A DNA stretch of 64,000 bases, taken from NCBI GenBank assembly GCA_013359265.1, contig JABWCD010000007.1, positions 1 through 64,000 of the forward strand, read 5' to 3'. The position numbers and the translations under genes were made by a program. The DNA comes from Candidatus Hydrogenedentota bacterium. Lineage in GTDB: Bacteria; Hydrogenedentota; Hydrogenedentia; Hydrogenedentales; SLHB01. Within the stretch, counting starts at the first letter, position 1; each line of letters opens with the position of its first letter. A model generated the notes under the pieces. It saw only the letters and a list, made by a program, of their open reading frames with translations. It did no database searches and had not been told where the DNA came from. Positions 17,722-29,506 of the stretch are shown here, in pieces.

Positions 17722-19260
17722 ATGGAGCGCTACGACGTCATCATTATCGGATCGGGCGCGGGCGGCGGGACGCTGGCGTACCGGCTCGCCCCGACAGGAA
17801 AGAAGGTTCTGATTCTCGAACGCGGCGAGTTCGTGCCCCGCGAGAAGGAGAACTGGGACAGCCACGCGGTGGTGGTCGAGAACCGGTACCACATTAACGA
17901 GGCATGGCTCGACAAAAAGGGCCACGAGTTTCACGCGGGCACGCACTACTACGTGGGCGGGAACACGAAGTTTTATGGCGCGGCGTTGATTCGCTTGCGC
18001 GAGCAGGACTTTGGCGAGTTGAGACATCACGACGGAATTTCGCCCGCATGGCCGATCGGCTACGACACACTCGAGCCGTATTACACCGAGGCGGAAAAGC
18101 TCTACTTCGTCCACGGCGAGCGCGGCGCAGACCCGACGGAACCGCGTGCGAGCGCGCCGTACGATTACCCCGCGCTGAGCCACGAACCGCGAATTCGCCA
18201 AATCTACGACGGCCTCAAGATGCAAGGATGCAATCCGTTTCCCATGCCGGTCGGCATCATGCGCGACGAGAAGAACGAACGCAAGAGCAAGTGCATTCGG
18301 TGCAACACCTGCGACGGGTTCCCATGCCTGGTACACGCGAAGGCCGACGCGGAAGTTGTGTGCGTCGAGCCGGCGTTACAGCACCCGAACGTGAGTATTA
18401 TGACGGGGGCGTACGTCGAGCGGCTAGAAACAGACCCTTCGGGCAGGTCTATCTCCAAAGTGATTGTGAAACGAAATGGGAGCATCGAGACGCTGTCCGC
18501 GGAGATCGTGGTGAGTTCGTGCGGCGCGATCAATTCGGCCGCGCTGTTGTTGCGTTCCGCAAACGACCAGCACCCAAAGGGATTGGCGAACGGCTCGGAT
18601 CAGGTCGGGCGCAACTACATGTGCCACGTGAACTCGATGTACCTCGCCCTGTCGCAACACCGCAACGACACGAAGTTCAACAAGACGCTTGGGCTGAACG
18701 ATTTCTACTTTGGCGCGGACGACTTCCATTTCCCGATGGGTCACATCTCGCTTATCAGCGCTATCGACGCGAACATTCTGCGCGCGGGAGCGCCGAGGTT
18801 CACGCCGACAAAACCGCTCGAAGTCATGGCGGAGCATGCGGTCCCGTTCTGGTGTACGACGGAGGACCTGCCGGACCCGAACAACCGCGTGGTCCTGTCG
18901 AAAGACGGACGCATCACGCTCGACTATGCGCCGAACAATGAAACGTCGCACAAACGGTTGCTCGACAAGCTGAAAGGCCTGTTGAAACACATCGAATTCG
19001 ACGAGCATCTGATTCCGCTCCAGGCTTACGTGCCGGGGCGCATTCCGCTGGCCGGTGTGGCGCACCAGAACGGCACCTTGCGGTTCGGTAAGGACGCAGC
19101 GACAAGTGTGCTCGACATAAACTGCAAGGCGCATGAGATCGACAACTTGTACGCGGTGGACGGAAGCTTTTTCCCTTCGTGCGGCGCAGTGAACCCCGCA
19201 CTGACAATCATCGCGAACGCGCTACGCGTGGGCGATCACCTTAAGGCGCGCTTGTCATGA
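17722..19260 (+). CDS. GMC family oxidoreductase
   Basis: A 512-residue FAD enzyme of the glucose-methanol-choline family, which oxidises alcohol groups, often of sugars. The FAD motif is IIGSGAGGG (8-16). A Cys cluster at 191, 194, 197 and 202 (KCIRCNTCDGFPC) is seen in many bacterial GMC enzymes. The C-terminus carries the active-site segment GVAHQNGTLRFG and the FAD-closing DGSFFPSCGAVNPALT. There is no twin-arginine or Sec signal, so it seems cytoplasmic. The start is set by GGGAGGAAAC. ATGA overlaps the next gene. Substrate unknown. Confidence 0.86.
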   Translation: MERYDVIIIGSGAGGGTLAYRLAPTGKKVLILERGEFVPREKENWDSHAVVVENRYHINEAWLDKKGHEFHAGTHYYVGGNTKFYGAALIRLREQDFGELRHHDGISPAWPIGYDTLEPYYTEAEKLYFVHGERGADPTEPRASAPYDYPALSHEPRIRQIYDGLKMQGCNPFPMPVGIMRDEKNERKSKCIRCNTCDGFPCLVHAKADAEVVCVEPALQHPNVSIMTGAYVERLETDPSGRSISKVIVKRNGSIETLSAEIVVSSCGAINSAALLLRSANDQHPKGLANGSDQVGRNYMCHVNSMYLALSQHRNDTKFNKTLGLNDFYFGADDFHFPMGHISLISAIDANILRAGAPRFTPTKPLEVMAEHAVPFWCTTEDLPDPNNRVVLSKDGRITLDYAPNNETSHKRLLDKLKGLLKHIEFDEHLIPLQAYVPGRIPLAGVAHQNGTLRFGKDAATSVLDINCKAHEIDNLYAVDGSFFPSCGAVNPALTIIANALRVGDHLKARLS

Positions 19261-20306
19261 CGAGTTGCGCCAAGAAGAGCGCCGCGGTCACTGCACAGTA
19301 CATGGCGTTGCGCGCGGTCCTTTCCTATGTAGTGCTGGCGCTTGCGGCGGGATCGGCGCTTGCAGTGCCGGGAGTCGATTCGGTTGCGACAATTGGTATG
19401 GTCGTCTCGGACCTGGACAGTGCGGTCGATTGGTACAGCCGCGTATTGACATTCGAGAAAGTGTCCGAGACCGAAGTGGCGGGCGAGGCGTACGAGCGCT
19501 TGTCGGGCGTATTCGGATTGCGAATGCGCATCGCGCGGATGCAATTGGGCTCGGAGCAGATCGAACTGACGCAGTACCTGGCGCCGCAGGGGCGCCCCAT
19601 TCCAATAGATTCGCGCAGCAACGATCGCTGGTTTCAGCATATCGCCATAATTGTGAGCGACATGGACAAAGCCTACGCGCGGCTGCGCGGGTTCAAGGTC
19701 GCGCACGCGTCGAGCGGGCCGCAGACGTTGCCCGGCTGGAACAAGAACGCGGGCGGGATCAGCGCCTTCTACTTCAAGGACCCGGATGGGCACGTGCTCG
19801 AGGTGCTGAACTTTCCCGAAGGCAAAGGCGATGGAAAGTGGCACGTGCCCACGGACAAGTTGTTTCTCGGCATCGACCATACCGCAATCGTCGTAAACGA
19901 CACGGAGGCCAGCCTGCGCTTCTATCGGGACGTGCTCGGTATGAAAGTGGCGGGGGAGAGCGAGAATTACGGCGTCGAGCAGGAGCACCTGAACAACGTT
20001 TTCGGGGCGCGGCTGCGTATCACCAGCCTGCGTTCCATGTCAGGCCCGTCTATCGAATTCCTCGAATACCTCACTCCGCGCGACGGTCGCCCCTATCCCG
20101 CGGACTCGCGCGCGCCCGACCTCTGGCAGTGGCAAACGACGGTGACCGCGACCGATGCAAGGGCCGCGGCGCAGGCGGTGCGTACGACGGGCCACGCGTG
20201 GGTATCGCCTGGTGTTATCGAAATTCCGAAGAACAGTCTGGATTTCTCTCAAGGTATACTGGTGCGCGACCCGGACGGTCACGCGATACGAATCGTGCAG
20301 AGGTAA
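19257..20306 (+). CDS. exported double-domain VOC (glyoxalase-like) protein
   Basis: A 349-residue protein with a Sec-type signal (hydrophobic ALRAVLSYVVLALAAGSALA at about 17-36) and two vicinal-oxygen-chelate domains, about 40-185 and 200-348. Both contain the DLDSAVDWYSRVL or TEASLRFYRDVLGM type opening and KDPDGHVLEV or RDPDGHAIRI type ends. VOC enzymes bind a metal and act as dioxygenases, lyases or isomerases; an exported one is uncommon. It starts inside the GMC stop codon (ATGA), so channel, GMC oxidase and this protein form one translation-coupled unit. Confidence 0.8.
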   Translation: MTSCAKKSAAVTAQYMALRAVLSYVVLALAAGSALAVPGVDSVATIGMVVSDLDSAVDWYSRVLTFEKVSETEVAGEAYERLSGVFGLRMRIARMQLGSEQIELTQYLAPQGRPIPIDSRSNDRWFQHIAIIVSDMDKAYARLRGFKVAHASSGPQTLPGWNKNAGGISAFYFKDPDGHVLEVLNFPEGKGDGKWHVPTDKLFLGIDHTAIVVNDTEASLRFYRDVLGMKVAGESENYGVEQEHLNNVFGARLRITSLRSMSGPSIEFLEYLTPRDGRPYPADSRAPDLWQWQTTVTATDARAAAQAVRTTGHAWVSPGVIEIPKNSLDFSQGILVRDPDGHAIRIVQR

Positions 20307-20312
20307 CTCATC

Positions 20313-23052
<2,740 letters not shown>

Positions 23053-23066
<14 letters not shown>

Positions 23067-24312
23067 CATAGGTGAAGAACTGACCATCATTGCCGGCAAG
23101 GCTGAATCGACTCTTGCCGGCAATCTTATGCCGTTTTGGGCGACGCACGCCGTGGACAAGGAATTCGGCGGGTTCCTGACGCGCCTCGACCGCTACGGCA
23201 ATCGGCTCGACGACTGCGAAAAAATCCTAATCATGCAGGTGCGCATGATCGCCGCACTGTCTATGGCGCACATGCACGGTCTCGGCGATGGCCGGTACCT
23301 CGAACTTGCGACGCAGGGTTTCGACTTCGTTGCACGCCACATGTGGGATGAAGCGAATGGCGGCTTCTATTTCTCCGTCACGAGGGACGGCGTGCCCATA
23401 TCGCGACGAAAGAATACTGACTTTCACGGTTACGCGCTGATCGGCTTATGCGAATACTTCCGCGCGTCGAAGCGCGCGGAGGCGCGAGAACTGGCGGAAC
23501 GTGTTTTCGACGTGCTGTCAGCGAAGGCGAAAGACGGAGACCGTGGCTACATCGAGGATTTCGACGGCGCCCCGTGGCCCGTTCTTAACGACGAGCAAAT
23601 GAATCTCGGTGGACAACAAGGCATCAAGACCGTCGACATGCACACAAATGTGCTCGAAGGACTGCTGTACCTGTCGCGAGTCACGGGCGCGAAGCAGCAT
23701 TTGGATCCGCTGCGCGATATTCTTCGACTCATCGCGGCCCGCGGCATAGACCCCGCGAATCGTTGCACGATCACCGCCTTCGATCGCGATTGGAATCCCG
23801 TTCCCGACGGCCACGGTAACATGACGACTTCGTACGGCCTCAATGTCGAGCTTGCGTGGCTTATGCTCGAAGCCGTCGACCTGCTTAACGAGCCGCACGA
23901 ACGATACCGGCCGGTTGTCCTCGGATTGATCGACCATGCGCTGGCATTCGGCTTCGATAACGCGCAGGGCGGGCTCGCCGCATACGGCCCGATGTCCGGC
24001 CACGTCCTCGAGGCGAGGCACCTCGACGAAAATCGCCTGCTGAAAACATGGTGGGCGCAGGCCGAGTTGATGAATGCGCTTGTTGAAGCTTACCGATGGA
24101 CCCTCGACGAAAAATACGCTGACGCGTTCATCAAGACGTTTGAGTGGACTTGGAGTCATCAAATCGATCATGAGTGCGGCGACTGGTATCAGGAAACCGA
24201 CTGGTCGACCGGCGTCCCGACAACGACCGACAAAGGCCGCGAATGGAAAACCGCATTCCACGCGGCGCGCGCGCTTATTCGAGTTTCAGCGGCGCTGCCA
24301 GACTGTTTGTAG
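23053..24312 (+). CDS. N-acylglucosamine 2-epimerase / cellobiose 2-epimerase family
   Basis: A 419-residue (alpha/alpha)6 barrel sugar epimerase that interconverts C2 epimers of glucose, mannose or their disaccharides. Conserved positions include LMPFW near the start, [47 protein letters not shown] and [12 protein letters not shown], whose histidines line the active site in this family. Start: TTG 23053 behind GGAGGCGGAG. The gene overlaps the GH63 gene. Its stop falls exactly at the junction with the truncated PIN gene on the other strand, so the last few residues may have been altered by that rearrangement. Confidence 0.86.
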
Positions 24313-24575
24313 GCGTGCGCAAGCACAGCGGACTCGCCCTCTCCGAGTCCCCATCCGGTGATTTCGGCGGGCACAACCGAAGCGGTAACCTGTTCTAACC
24401 ACGAGTTTGAGGCGAGCGCGCGAACCGTCGGGTCATCTGGGCCTTTTCGCTGGATTTCCCGCAAAACCGGTACAGGCACGAGAACTCTGGACGCAAGCTT
24501 TCGCAGGAGCACGAGTTGGTCTGCGCGGCTTAGAAAAATGAGCGGAGACGCATCGACCACGAAGGTCTCACCCAT
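24189..24575 (-). pseudogene. truncated PIN-domain toxin (DUF3368-like)
   Basis: The first 90 residues look like the N-terminal half of a PIN ribonuclease (FVVDASPLIFLSRAD with the first catalytic Asp, then the second acidic region [13 protein letters not shown]). After about base 24305 the frame runs antisense through the end of the epimerase gene, and the usual second half with the last catalytic Asp residues (LDD..R type) is missing. The gene is therefore cut by a deletion. The start codon overlaps the antitoxin stop by eight bases. Activity is unlikely. Confidence 0.7.
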
Positions 24576-24819
24576 GCCGGAGTTCCCGATCCAAGTCCGC
24601 TAAGTCGACCTGAAACGATTCCTTTCCAGCGCGAGCAAGGGCCAGCAGAAAATCCGTTCGGTTCATTCCAGCGATTTGTGCGGCAATCTCCTGAGATATT
24701 TTCCCGTCCAAATACCACGTGGTCGCGGCGGCAAAGCGGATTTCTTGAGGAAAATCCGCGGGAGTACACCGCAAAGCGGCCAATACTTCGCTTGACATTT
24801 CTAATGTCATGGTCGGCAC
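24568..24819 (-). CDS. UPF0175-type antitoxin
   Basis: An 83-residue protein matching the UPF0175 family of small DNA-binding antitoxins: FPQEIRFAAATTWYLDGKISQEIAAQIAGMNRTDFLLALA is characteristic (shown here only as the region 24-63). GTG 24819 is chosen because AAAGGAG lies nine bases upstream; ATG 24810 is an alternative. It is the first gene of a toxin-antitoxin pair whose PIN partner is truncated. It has its own promoter with a perfect TATAAT. Confidence 0.82.
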   Translation of the reverse strand: MPTMTLEMSSEVLAALRCTPADFPQEIRFAAATTWYLDGKISQEIAAQIAGMNRTDFLLALARAGKESFQVDLADLDRELRHG

Positions 24820-24894
24820 TGTCTGTTACTCCTTTGCCCGAGAGTCCAGGTAATCCACCGCTGCACACCTATGAAAGGTTGCGCAAGCGCCATT

Positions 24895-24900
24895 ATTATA
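24895..24900 (-). promoter_or_regulatory. -10 box of the UPF0175/PIN operon
   Basis: A perfect TATAAT on the minus strand, about 75 bases before the antitoxin start. The -35 region (TTACGA at 18 bases) is poor. Confidence 0.45.
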
Positions 24901-24947
24901 GCCAACCGTGGGGACTATTCGTAATGGATTCTACTCCTACCGGCAAT

Positions 24948-26543
24948 TTAACGTACTCGCGTGGCCATAAAGGCCTCCCAAAGATCTGTGCGAATGAATA
25001 CCGTCAGCAGCACGCCGGGGCGCAATGCATGCATTTCGGAATGGTAGTCGCCGGGCAGTTTCGCGTTGAGCTCTCGTGCAATACTCGATGAGGCTATGAC
25101 AATCGGCGCGGAGTAGATCGGCGCGCCCGCTTCCGGCGGCAGCGTGTCCCAGAAGCCGACGCGGTCGAACTTGCGCAAGTACCACGGCAGCGGCCAATAG
25201 TCGCGGGTCGGGCTGAGAACGCCGGCGAGCGTATCGTAGCCCTCGGGCGACACCGCGGCGATCTGATCGAGGCGTTCTTCGAGACGTTTGATCGCGCTGG
25301 ACGTGTGGCCGTAGACGTACGGATTGCGCACGTCGGAGTGATAGACGTAGCACGCGAGGTACGCCTGCCACGCGAGTTGGCCCGCCAGAAGCGCGAGCAA
25401 CGTCGAAACGCCGACGCGCCACGCGCGCAATCGAAGCCCTCGGATAAGCGCGTCCGCGCCGACACCCGCCATGACGATTAGCGGCTGCAGAAAGTTCAAC
25501 GCGCACCACGGCGTCTTGTAGGGAATAATCGAGTATACGGCCGTCATGCCCAGCGTGTAGAACGCGAGAAAGCGCAACAGGTTTGCATGCGGCGTGTGTG
25601 ACCGCTTTGCGGACAAGGCCACGCGAATGCCGAGCGCGCCGAGAGCAAGTATGAGCGCCTCGCTGAACCACGGGTACGGCGCGTTCCTCGTGAAAAGCAA
25701 CATCTGCAGGTAGTAGTGCCACGGCTTGTCATGTATATGCGGGCTGCCCGCTTTGTTCGTGTAGTTCGCGTAGGTCAACACCGAATCGAGGACGCCGCGC
25801 CAGTGCGTGAAGAACGACGAGAAGAACAGGACGGATACGCTCGCGGCCGCAATCGCACAAAGTGCGGCGTGCCTTGCGCGAATGCAGTTGAGGTCCGCAC
25901 GCGTATCGCCCTTGCCGTCGCGCAGCCGCGACCAGCCCACCGTACACATGCCCGCGCCGACATACGACGCGAACGCAAGTACACACGTTTCCTTGCTTGC
26001 GTGCGCGAGCCCGATGCATAGCCCGCCTGCGATCGCGGCGGACAATGATGGACGCTGAGTGTACCGCCATCCCGCGGCAATCGCGCCAAACGCGAAGAAG
26101 ACCAGCAGCATTTCCTGAATGTAGTAGCGGCTGTAGTAGACCATCGCGGGCGAAGTCGCCGTGAGCAGGGCCGCGATAAAGGTTGCGCGATTTCCGAGCG
26201 CCGTGCGCAATGGCAATAACAACAGTACGATCACCGCGCCGAAGAGCACCGGCACAATGCGATATGTCGCTTCGACGGTGCCCGCAAAGGTGCCGTCGGT
26301 CGTCAGCCATGCGGCCGGGAGCGCGAGATAGTAGATCGTAGGGCCATGGTGCTCGATGGGGTCGTACGTGTAGACGCCGGTTTCGAGGAGAATCTTGCCG
26401 GCCTTATAGGCCTGATTCGCTTCATCGCCGTGGAACGGCTTCAGCTTGAGGTCCGGCACGCGAAACGCGAGCGCGACGGCAAGCGCAATCAGGACGAGCG
26501 CAAGGCCGGCGCGCGAAGATTCTTGCACGGTGGTGTTGGTCAT
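24948..26543 (-). CDS. Agl23-like (TIGR03663) multi-pass membrane glycosyltransferase
   Basis: A 531-residue protein with about 11-12 membrane helices. The first loop reads LKPFHGDEANQAYKAG, followed by GVYTYDPIEHHGPTIYYL, the hallmark of the TIGR03663 family, which belongs to the GT-C/PMT-like superfamily and includes the archaeal flippase-associated Agl23. Asp-Glu in HGDEA is the probable metal or donor site. It likely moves lipid-linked sugars at the membrane. A TAGAAT box lies nine bases before the ATG, hinting at a leaderless transcript. It is a single gene. Confidence 0.8.
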   Translation of the reverse strand: MTNTTVQESSRAGLALVLIALAVALAFRVPDLKLKPFHGDEANQAYKAGKILLETGVYTYDPIEHHGPTIYYLALPAAWLTTDGTFAGTVEATYRIVPVLFGAVIVLLLLPLRTALGNRATFIAALLTATSPAMVYYSRYYIQEMLLVFFAFGAIAAGWRYTQRPSLSAAIAGGLCIGLAHASKETCVLAFASYVGAGMCTVGWSRLRDGKGDTRADLNCIRARHAALCAIAAASVSVLFFSSFFTHWRGVLDSVLTYANYTNKAGSPHIHDKPWHYYLQMLLFTRNAPYPWFSEALILALGALGIRVALSAKRSHTPHANLLRFLAFYTLGMTAVYSIIPYKTPWCALNFLQPLIVMAGVGADALIRGLRLRAWRVGVSTLLALLAGQLAWQAYLACYVYHSDVRNPYVYGHTSSAIKRLEERLDQIAAVSPEGYDTLAGVLSPTRDYWPLPWYLRKFDRVGFWDTLPPEAGAPIYSAPIVIASSSIARELNAKLPGDYHSEMHALRPGVLLTVFIRTDLWEAFMATRVR

Positions 26544-26669
26544 CAGGGAAGTATTCTAGCGGATTCGAGGAGCCAAGGCGTTCGCAAGCGGCGCAAAGGA
26601 TAGAATGGATCGCAAAGGGACACGCCGACCGGGCGACTTGCGAATTGTCAGAACAACCGCGTGCGCGCG

Positions 26670-27353
26670 TCACTTTTTCGGTCGCGGCTTGCCCCAGACT
26701 TCCACTTCGACGTAGTGGTTCGCATCGTCCGTCGTGTTGCCTTTGGAATAAAGCCGGACGTAGCGGCCCAGTGTGCCTTTTCCATCCCTGAGCGCGGATA
26801 CGAGACGCCCTTCGTTACTCTCGATGTACTCCTTGTCGTTGCCTACACCCAATCCGGAGCTGTTGTCGAAGTCGTTGTTATAGAGCTTTTGTACGTTCGT
26901 CTTGAAGTCCGCGTCGTCTGCCGTTCGGACGACGAAGTCGTAGTAGACGCGTTCGCCCTGGTGGAAATGCCATACGACGATGGCGTAAATCTCGCACGGT
27001 TCCCCCAGATCGATTTGGACCCATTGCGTGCCTGGGGCAAGTTCGGTGAGAAACTCCTGCTGATAGCCTTTCTCGCCGTCGGTAATCATCGACAGCTTGC
27101 CGAACGTCGGATTGGCGGAACTGCTAGTGACCGGTTTTCCTTGCGAAAGGACCGCGGCGCCCTTCGGCGCGGAGAATGGCTCGCGCGGCAATCCGGTGCT
27201 CTCCTCCAAGTGTTCGCCTGGATAATTTAGCGGCGTTCCCCCGAAATAGGCTTGCGGGAGTTTGATGTCGATGGGCGCCATCTCCGCGGCAAGCGCAGCA
27301 AGTCCTACAACCGCAAACCCAACAACAAGCTTCGCCAGAATCGCGTGTCGCAT
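26670..27353 (-). CDS. secreted discoidin-like protein (paralogue 1)
   Basis: A 227-residue secreted protein with a signal peptide (MRHAILAKLVVGFAVVGLAALAAE). The rest is one beta-sandwich that resembles an F5/8 type C (discoidin) carbohydrate-binding fold: WVQIDLGEPCEIYAIVVWHFH, then GRYVRLYSKGNTTDDANHYVEVEVWG. It is a close relative of the gene at 27610, with a shorter N-terminal linker. GGAG sits about nine bases before the ATG. A 12-base palindrome, ATGCTGCAGCAT (27375-27386), lies just upstream and may be an operator. Confidence 0.8.
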   Translation of the reverse strand: MRHAILAKLVVGFAVVGLAALAAEMAPIDIKLPQAYFGGTPLNYPGEHLEESTGLPREPFSAPKGAAVLSQGKPVTSSSANPTFGKLSMITDGEKGYQQEFLTELAPGTQWVQIDLGEPCEIYAIVVWHFHQGERVYYDFVVRTADDADFKTNVQKLYNNDFDNSSGLGVGNDKEYIESNEGRLVSALRDGKGTLGRYVRLYSKGNTTDDANHYVEVEVWGKPRPKK

Positions 27354-27522
27354 GACTAATTCTCCAATGACACTATGCTGCAGCATGGCCCCTGGAAATT
27401 CAAAACCGCTTACGAAGGTAGGAGCGCCTGATGGCCAGAGTTCAAATCTCAAATCCGAGATTCCAGAACTGCATTCCGAAACTCGAGACGTGTGAAATCA
27501 GGGCGCGACGCATTGCGCCATA

Positions 27523-27562
27523 GTAAAAATAGAGAAGCACACGGCCTTTCCGGCCGTGTGCT
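27523..27562 (-). terminator. intrinsic terminator of discoidin paralogue 2
   Basis: A perfect 11-bp stem AGCACACGGCC / GGCCGTGTGCT (27536-27562) with a five-base loop is followed, in the minus direction, by TCTCTATTTTTA. It separates the two paralogous genes into distinct transcripts. Confidence 0.8.
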
Positions 27563-27609
27563 CCAGCACGTTTGATCGTTCGATGCGGGGCGAATCCCCC
27601 GCCATGTCA

Positions 27610-28368
27610 TTACTTCGCAGGCGTGCCCCAGACTTCCACTTCGACGTAGTGGCTCGTTTCGTCCGTGGTGTTGCCCTTGGCGTACAGGCGGACGTAGCGG
27701 CCCGAGACGCCTTTGCCGTCCTTCAATGCGCTGAACAGCCGGCCTTCATTGTTCTCGATGTACTCCTTGTCCTTGCCGATGCCAAGGCCGGACGAGTTGT
27801 CGTAGTCGTTGTTGTACAGCGTCTGGACGTTTTTGGTGAAGTCCGCGTCGTCGGCGGTGCGGACGACCACGTCGAAATAGACACGCTCGGCCGTGTGGAA
27901 GTGCCAGCACAGCACGGCGAAAATCTCGCTCTGTTGGCCGAGGTCAATCTGCACCCACTGCGTGCCCGGCGCCAGTTCGGTCAAGTATTCCTGCTGGTAG
28001 CCTTTCTCGCCGTCGGTGATCATCGACAGCTTGCCGAAGGTCGGATCGGGATCGCTGCTCGTGACCGTCTTTCCTTTAGACAGGTTTACCGCGCCCTTGG
28101 GCGCCAGGAACGGATCGCGCGGCCCCGTGACCGCTTCCTCGAGGTGTTCATTGAAATAGGTCAACGGCGTACCGCCAAAAAACGGCGGCGGCAACTCGAA
28201 CTTGATCTCTTCCATCTCGCCGCTCGCCGCGGCTGCAGGGGCCGCGGCCTTGACTTTGGACGGGTCGAGCCCCTTTTTCTCTTCCGCGGCGCCCGCGACG
28301 AGGCCCGCGCCCAACAATGCAACCGTGGCCACCGTCGCGGCCCGGCGCAACCATGCAAAACGCACCAT
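27610..28368 (-). CDS. secreted discoidin-like protein (paralogue 2)
   Basis: A 252-residue secreted protein: signal peptide ending near AGLVAGAA, an Ala/Lys-rich linker (about 28-50), then the same beta-sandwich as its neighbour (FFGGTPLTYFNEHLEEAV, ITDGEKGYQQEYLTELAPG, WVQIDLG, VEVEVWG). The two genes are about 65% identical over the domain and face the same way, so they are a tandem duplication. GGAGGAG gives a very strong ribosome binding site, suggesting high expression. Role unknown; surface carbohydrate binding is a guess from the fold. Confidence 0.82.
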   Translation of the reverse strand: MVRFAWLRRAATVATVALLGAGLVAGAAEEKKGLDPSKVKAAAPAAAASGEMEEIKFELPPPFFGGTPLTYFNEHLEEAVTGPRDPFLAPKGAVNLSKGKTVTSSDPDPTFGKLSMITDGEKGYQQEYLTELAPGTQWVQIDLGQQSEIFAVLCWHFHTAERVYFDVVVRTADDADFTKNVQTLYNNDYDNSSGLGIGKDKEYIENNEGRLFSALKDGKGVSGRYVRLYAKGNTTDETSHYVEVEVWGTPAK

Positions 28369-28387
28369 GATCTCCTCCTGTGTATTC

Positions 28388-28417
28388 GTTAAAACCTGGG
28401 GACAGAGGGCCTGTCCA
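28388..28417 (-). promoter_or_regulatory. promoter for discoidin paralogue 2
   Basis: TGGACA (28412-28417) and TTTAAC (28388-28393) on the minus strand are 18 bases apart. They match five and four of six consensus bases and leave a short leader holding GGAGGAG. Confidence 0.4.
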
Positions 28418-28477
28418 CGTAGACATAGACGAAAGACGTGCCGCCCATATTCGGGATAGTATTCCGTCCGTTGGCGC

Positions 28478-28493
28478 GGGAAGTCAACTTCCC
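28478..28493 (-). terminator. hairpin downstream of the NagB-like gene
   Basis: A seven-base perfect stem GGGAAGT/ACTTCCC with a two-base loop lies 43 bases past the stop of the operon 31039-28536. There is no T-run, so termination here is only possible. Confidence 0.3.
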
Positions 28494-28535
28494 GACGGCG
28501 GAAAGGGAACCGAGTACCTATTCGCGAGCGTCAGA

Positions 28536-29492
28536 TCAGTTGCACTCCGCTACCAGAGGCCCCGCGATCTCCTTGAGGAAGAACAACCTACCGGATAAAG
28601 TCGGCATGAACGTGCTCGGAATCCACGGCGTGGGTTCGTGGTGAAGCGTTGCCCAGAGCGACATGCCCTGCCACATCATGCCGCGGCCCAGCGAACCGTC
28701 CGCGCCACCGATGATACGGTCGGACTTGAGAAACAGGCCGGGGCCGATGGTATTCGCCGTTGTCGGCACGAGGGTGGTGCGGCTTTTGAAGCTCGTGATG
28801 GCGTTCTGCTCGATCGTGAGTGGATGCAGTTTTGCGCCGAGCCGGAATTCGGCCTTCTTCCATGCCTCGACAGATTTGTACTCGGCGGCGAAGTGCGGCT
28901 CCCAAAACGCGATGTGGCACACGCGCCCGATGCCAAACACCGTAACGAGCCGGGCGCCCTTCTTCTTGAGCGCGCGAATCTGTTCGGGATACTTCGGCAG
29001 GCTGTCCTTCGTGGCGAAATGGCGCTGCGCCTTCGGCACGGTCAGTTTCCCCAGCGGGCCGTAGAACGCCTGCTCCATCGCATATTGAAACGCGCCCGAA
29101 TCGGCGGAAGGTAATGTCTTCCCGTTCGGATCGCTCCATTCGTCCATGTTGAACCCGTGGACGTGTTTGCAGTCCACGTTCCACTCCTTGAGAAAATAAA
29201 CCGCCCACTTGTACATGCCCATCGGTCCCACCGGCAGGATGAATGCAATCGGTTTCTTCTTCATCTTGGCGTTAAGGATTTCGATCGCGATTTCGTGCCC
29301 CATCATCGTGTCGAAATCCGGCAGCGACTCGCAGGGAATGGGCTCGAAGTTTTTGTTCCACCACCGTTCGCGTTGCGTAATCGTTTCCGGCGCGCGCGCG
29401 CAGAGCGAGTCGAGTTTGCCGAGGTCCCATCCTTGCGGAAAGAAGTTTTCCAGAAGCGATCCGCGCAGGGTAGACATGAGGTTAACGGCCAT
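28536..29492 (-). CDS. glucosamine-6-phosphate isomerase-like protein (NagB family)
   Basis: A 318-residue Rossmann-type protein of the glucosamine-6-phosphate deaminase/6-phosphogluconolactonase family. FNMDEW carries the catalytic general-base Asp, and [13 protein letters not shown] corresponds to the NagB loop GxxNDGHIAFNEP, keeping His and Glu. The Asp of that loop (Asp141 in E. coli) is replaced by Val, so ring opening or deamination may be altered. It starts 14 bases after the secreted protein upstream, in one operon. The role could be an isomerase on another amino or keto sugar phosphate. Confidence 0.78.
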   Translation of the reverse strand: MAVNLMSTLRGSLLENFFPQGWDLGKLDSLCARAPETITQRERWWNKNFEPIPCESLPDFDTMMGHEIAIEILNAKMKKKPIAFILPVGPMGMYKWAVYFLKEWNVDCKHVHGFNMDEWSDPNGKTLPSADSGAFQYAMEQAFYGPLGKLTVPKAQRHFATKDSLPKYPEQIRALKKKGARLVTVFGIGRVCHIAFWEPHFAAEYKSVEAWKKAEFRLGAKLHPLTIEQNAITSFKSRTTLVPTTANTIGPGLFLKSDRIIGGADGSLGRGMMWQGMSLWATLHHEPTPWIPSTFMPTLSGRLFFLKEIAGPLVAECN

Positions 29493-29506
29493 CGGTCAGT
29501 TCTCCT

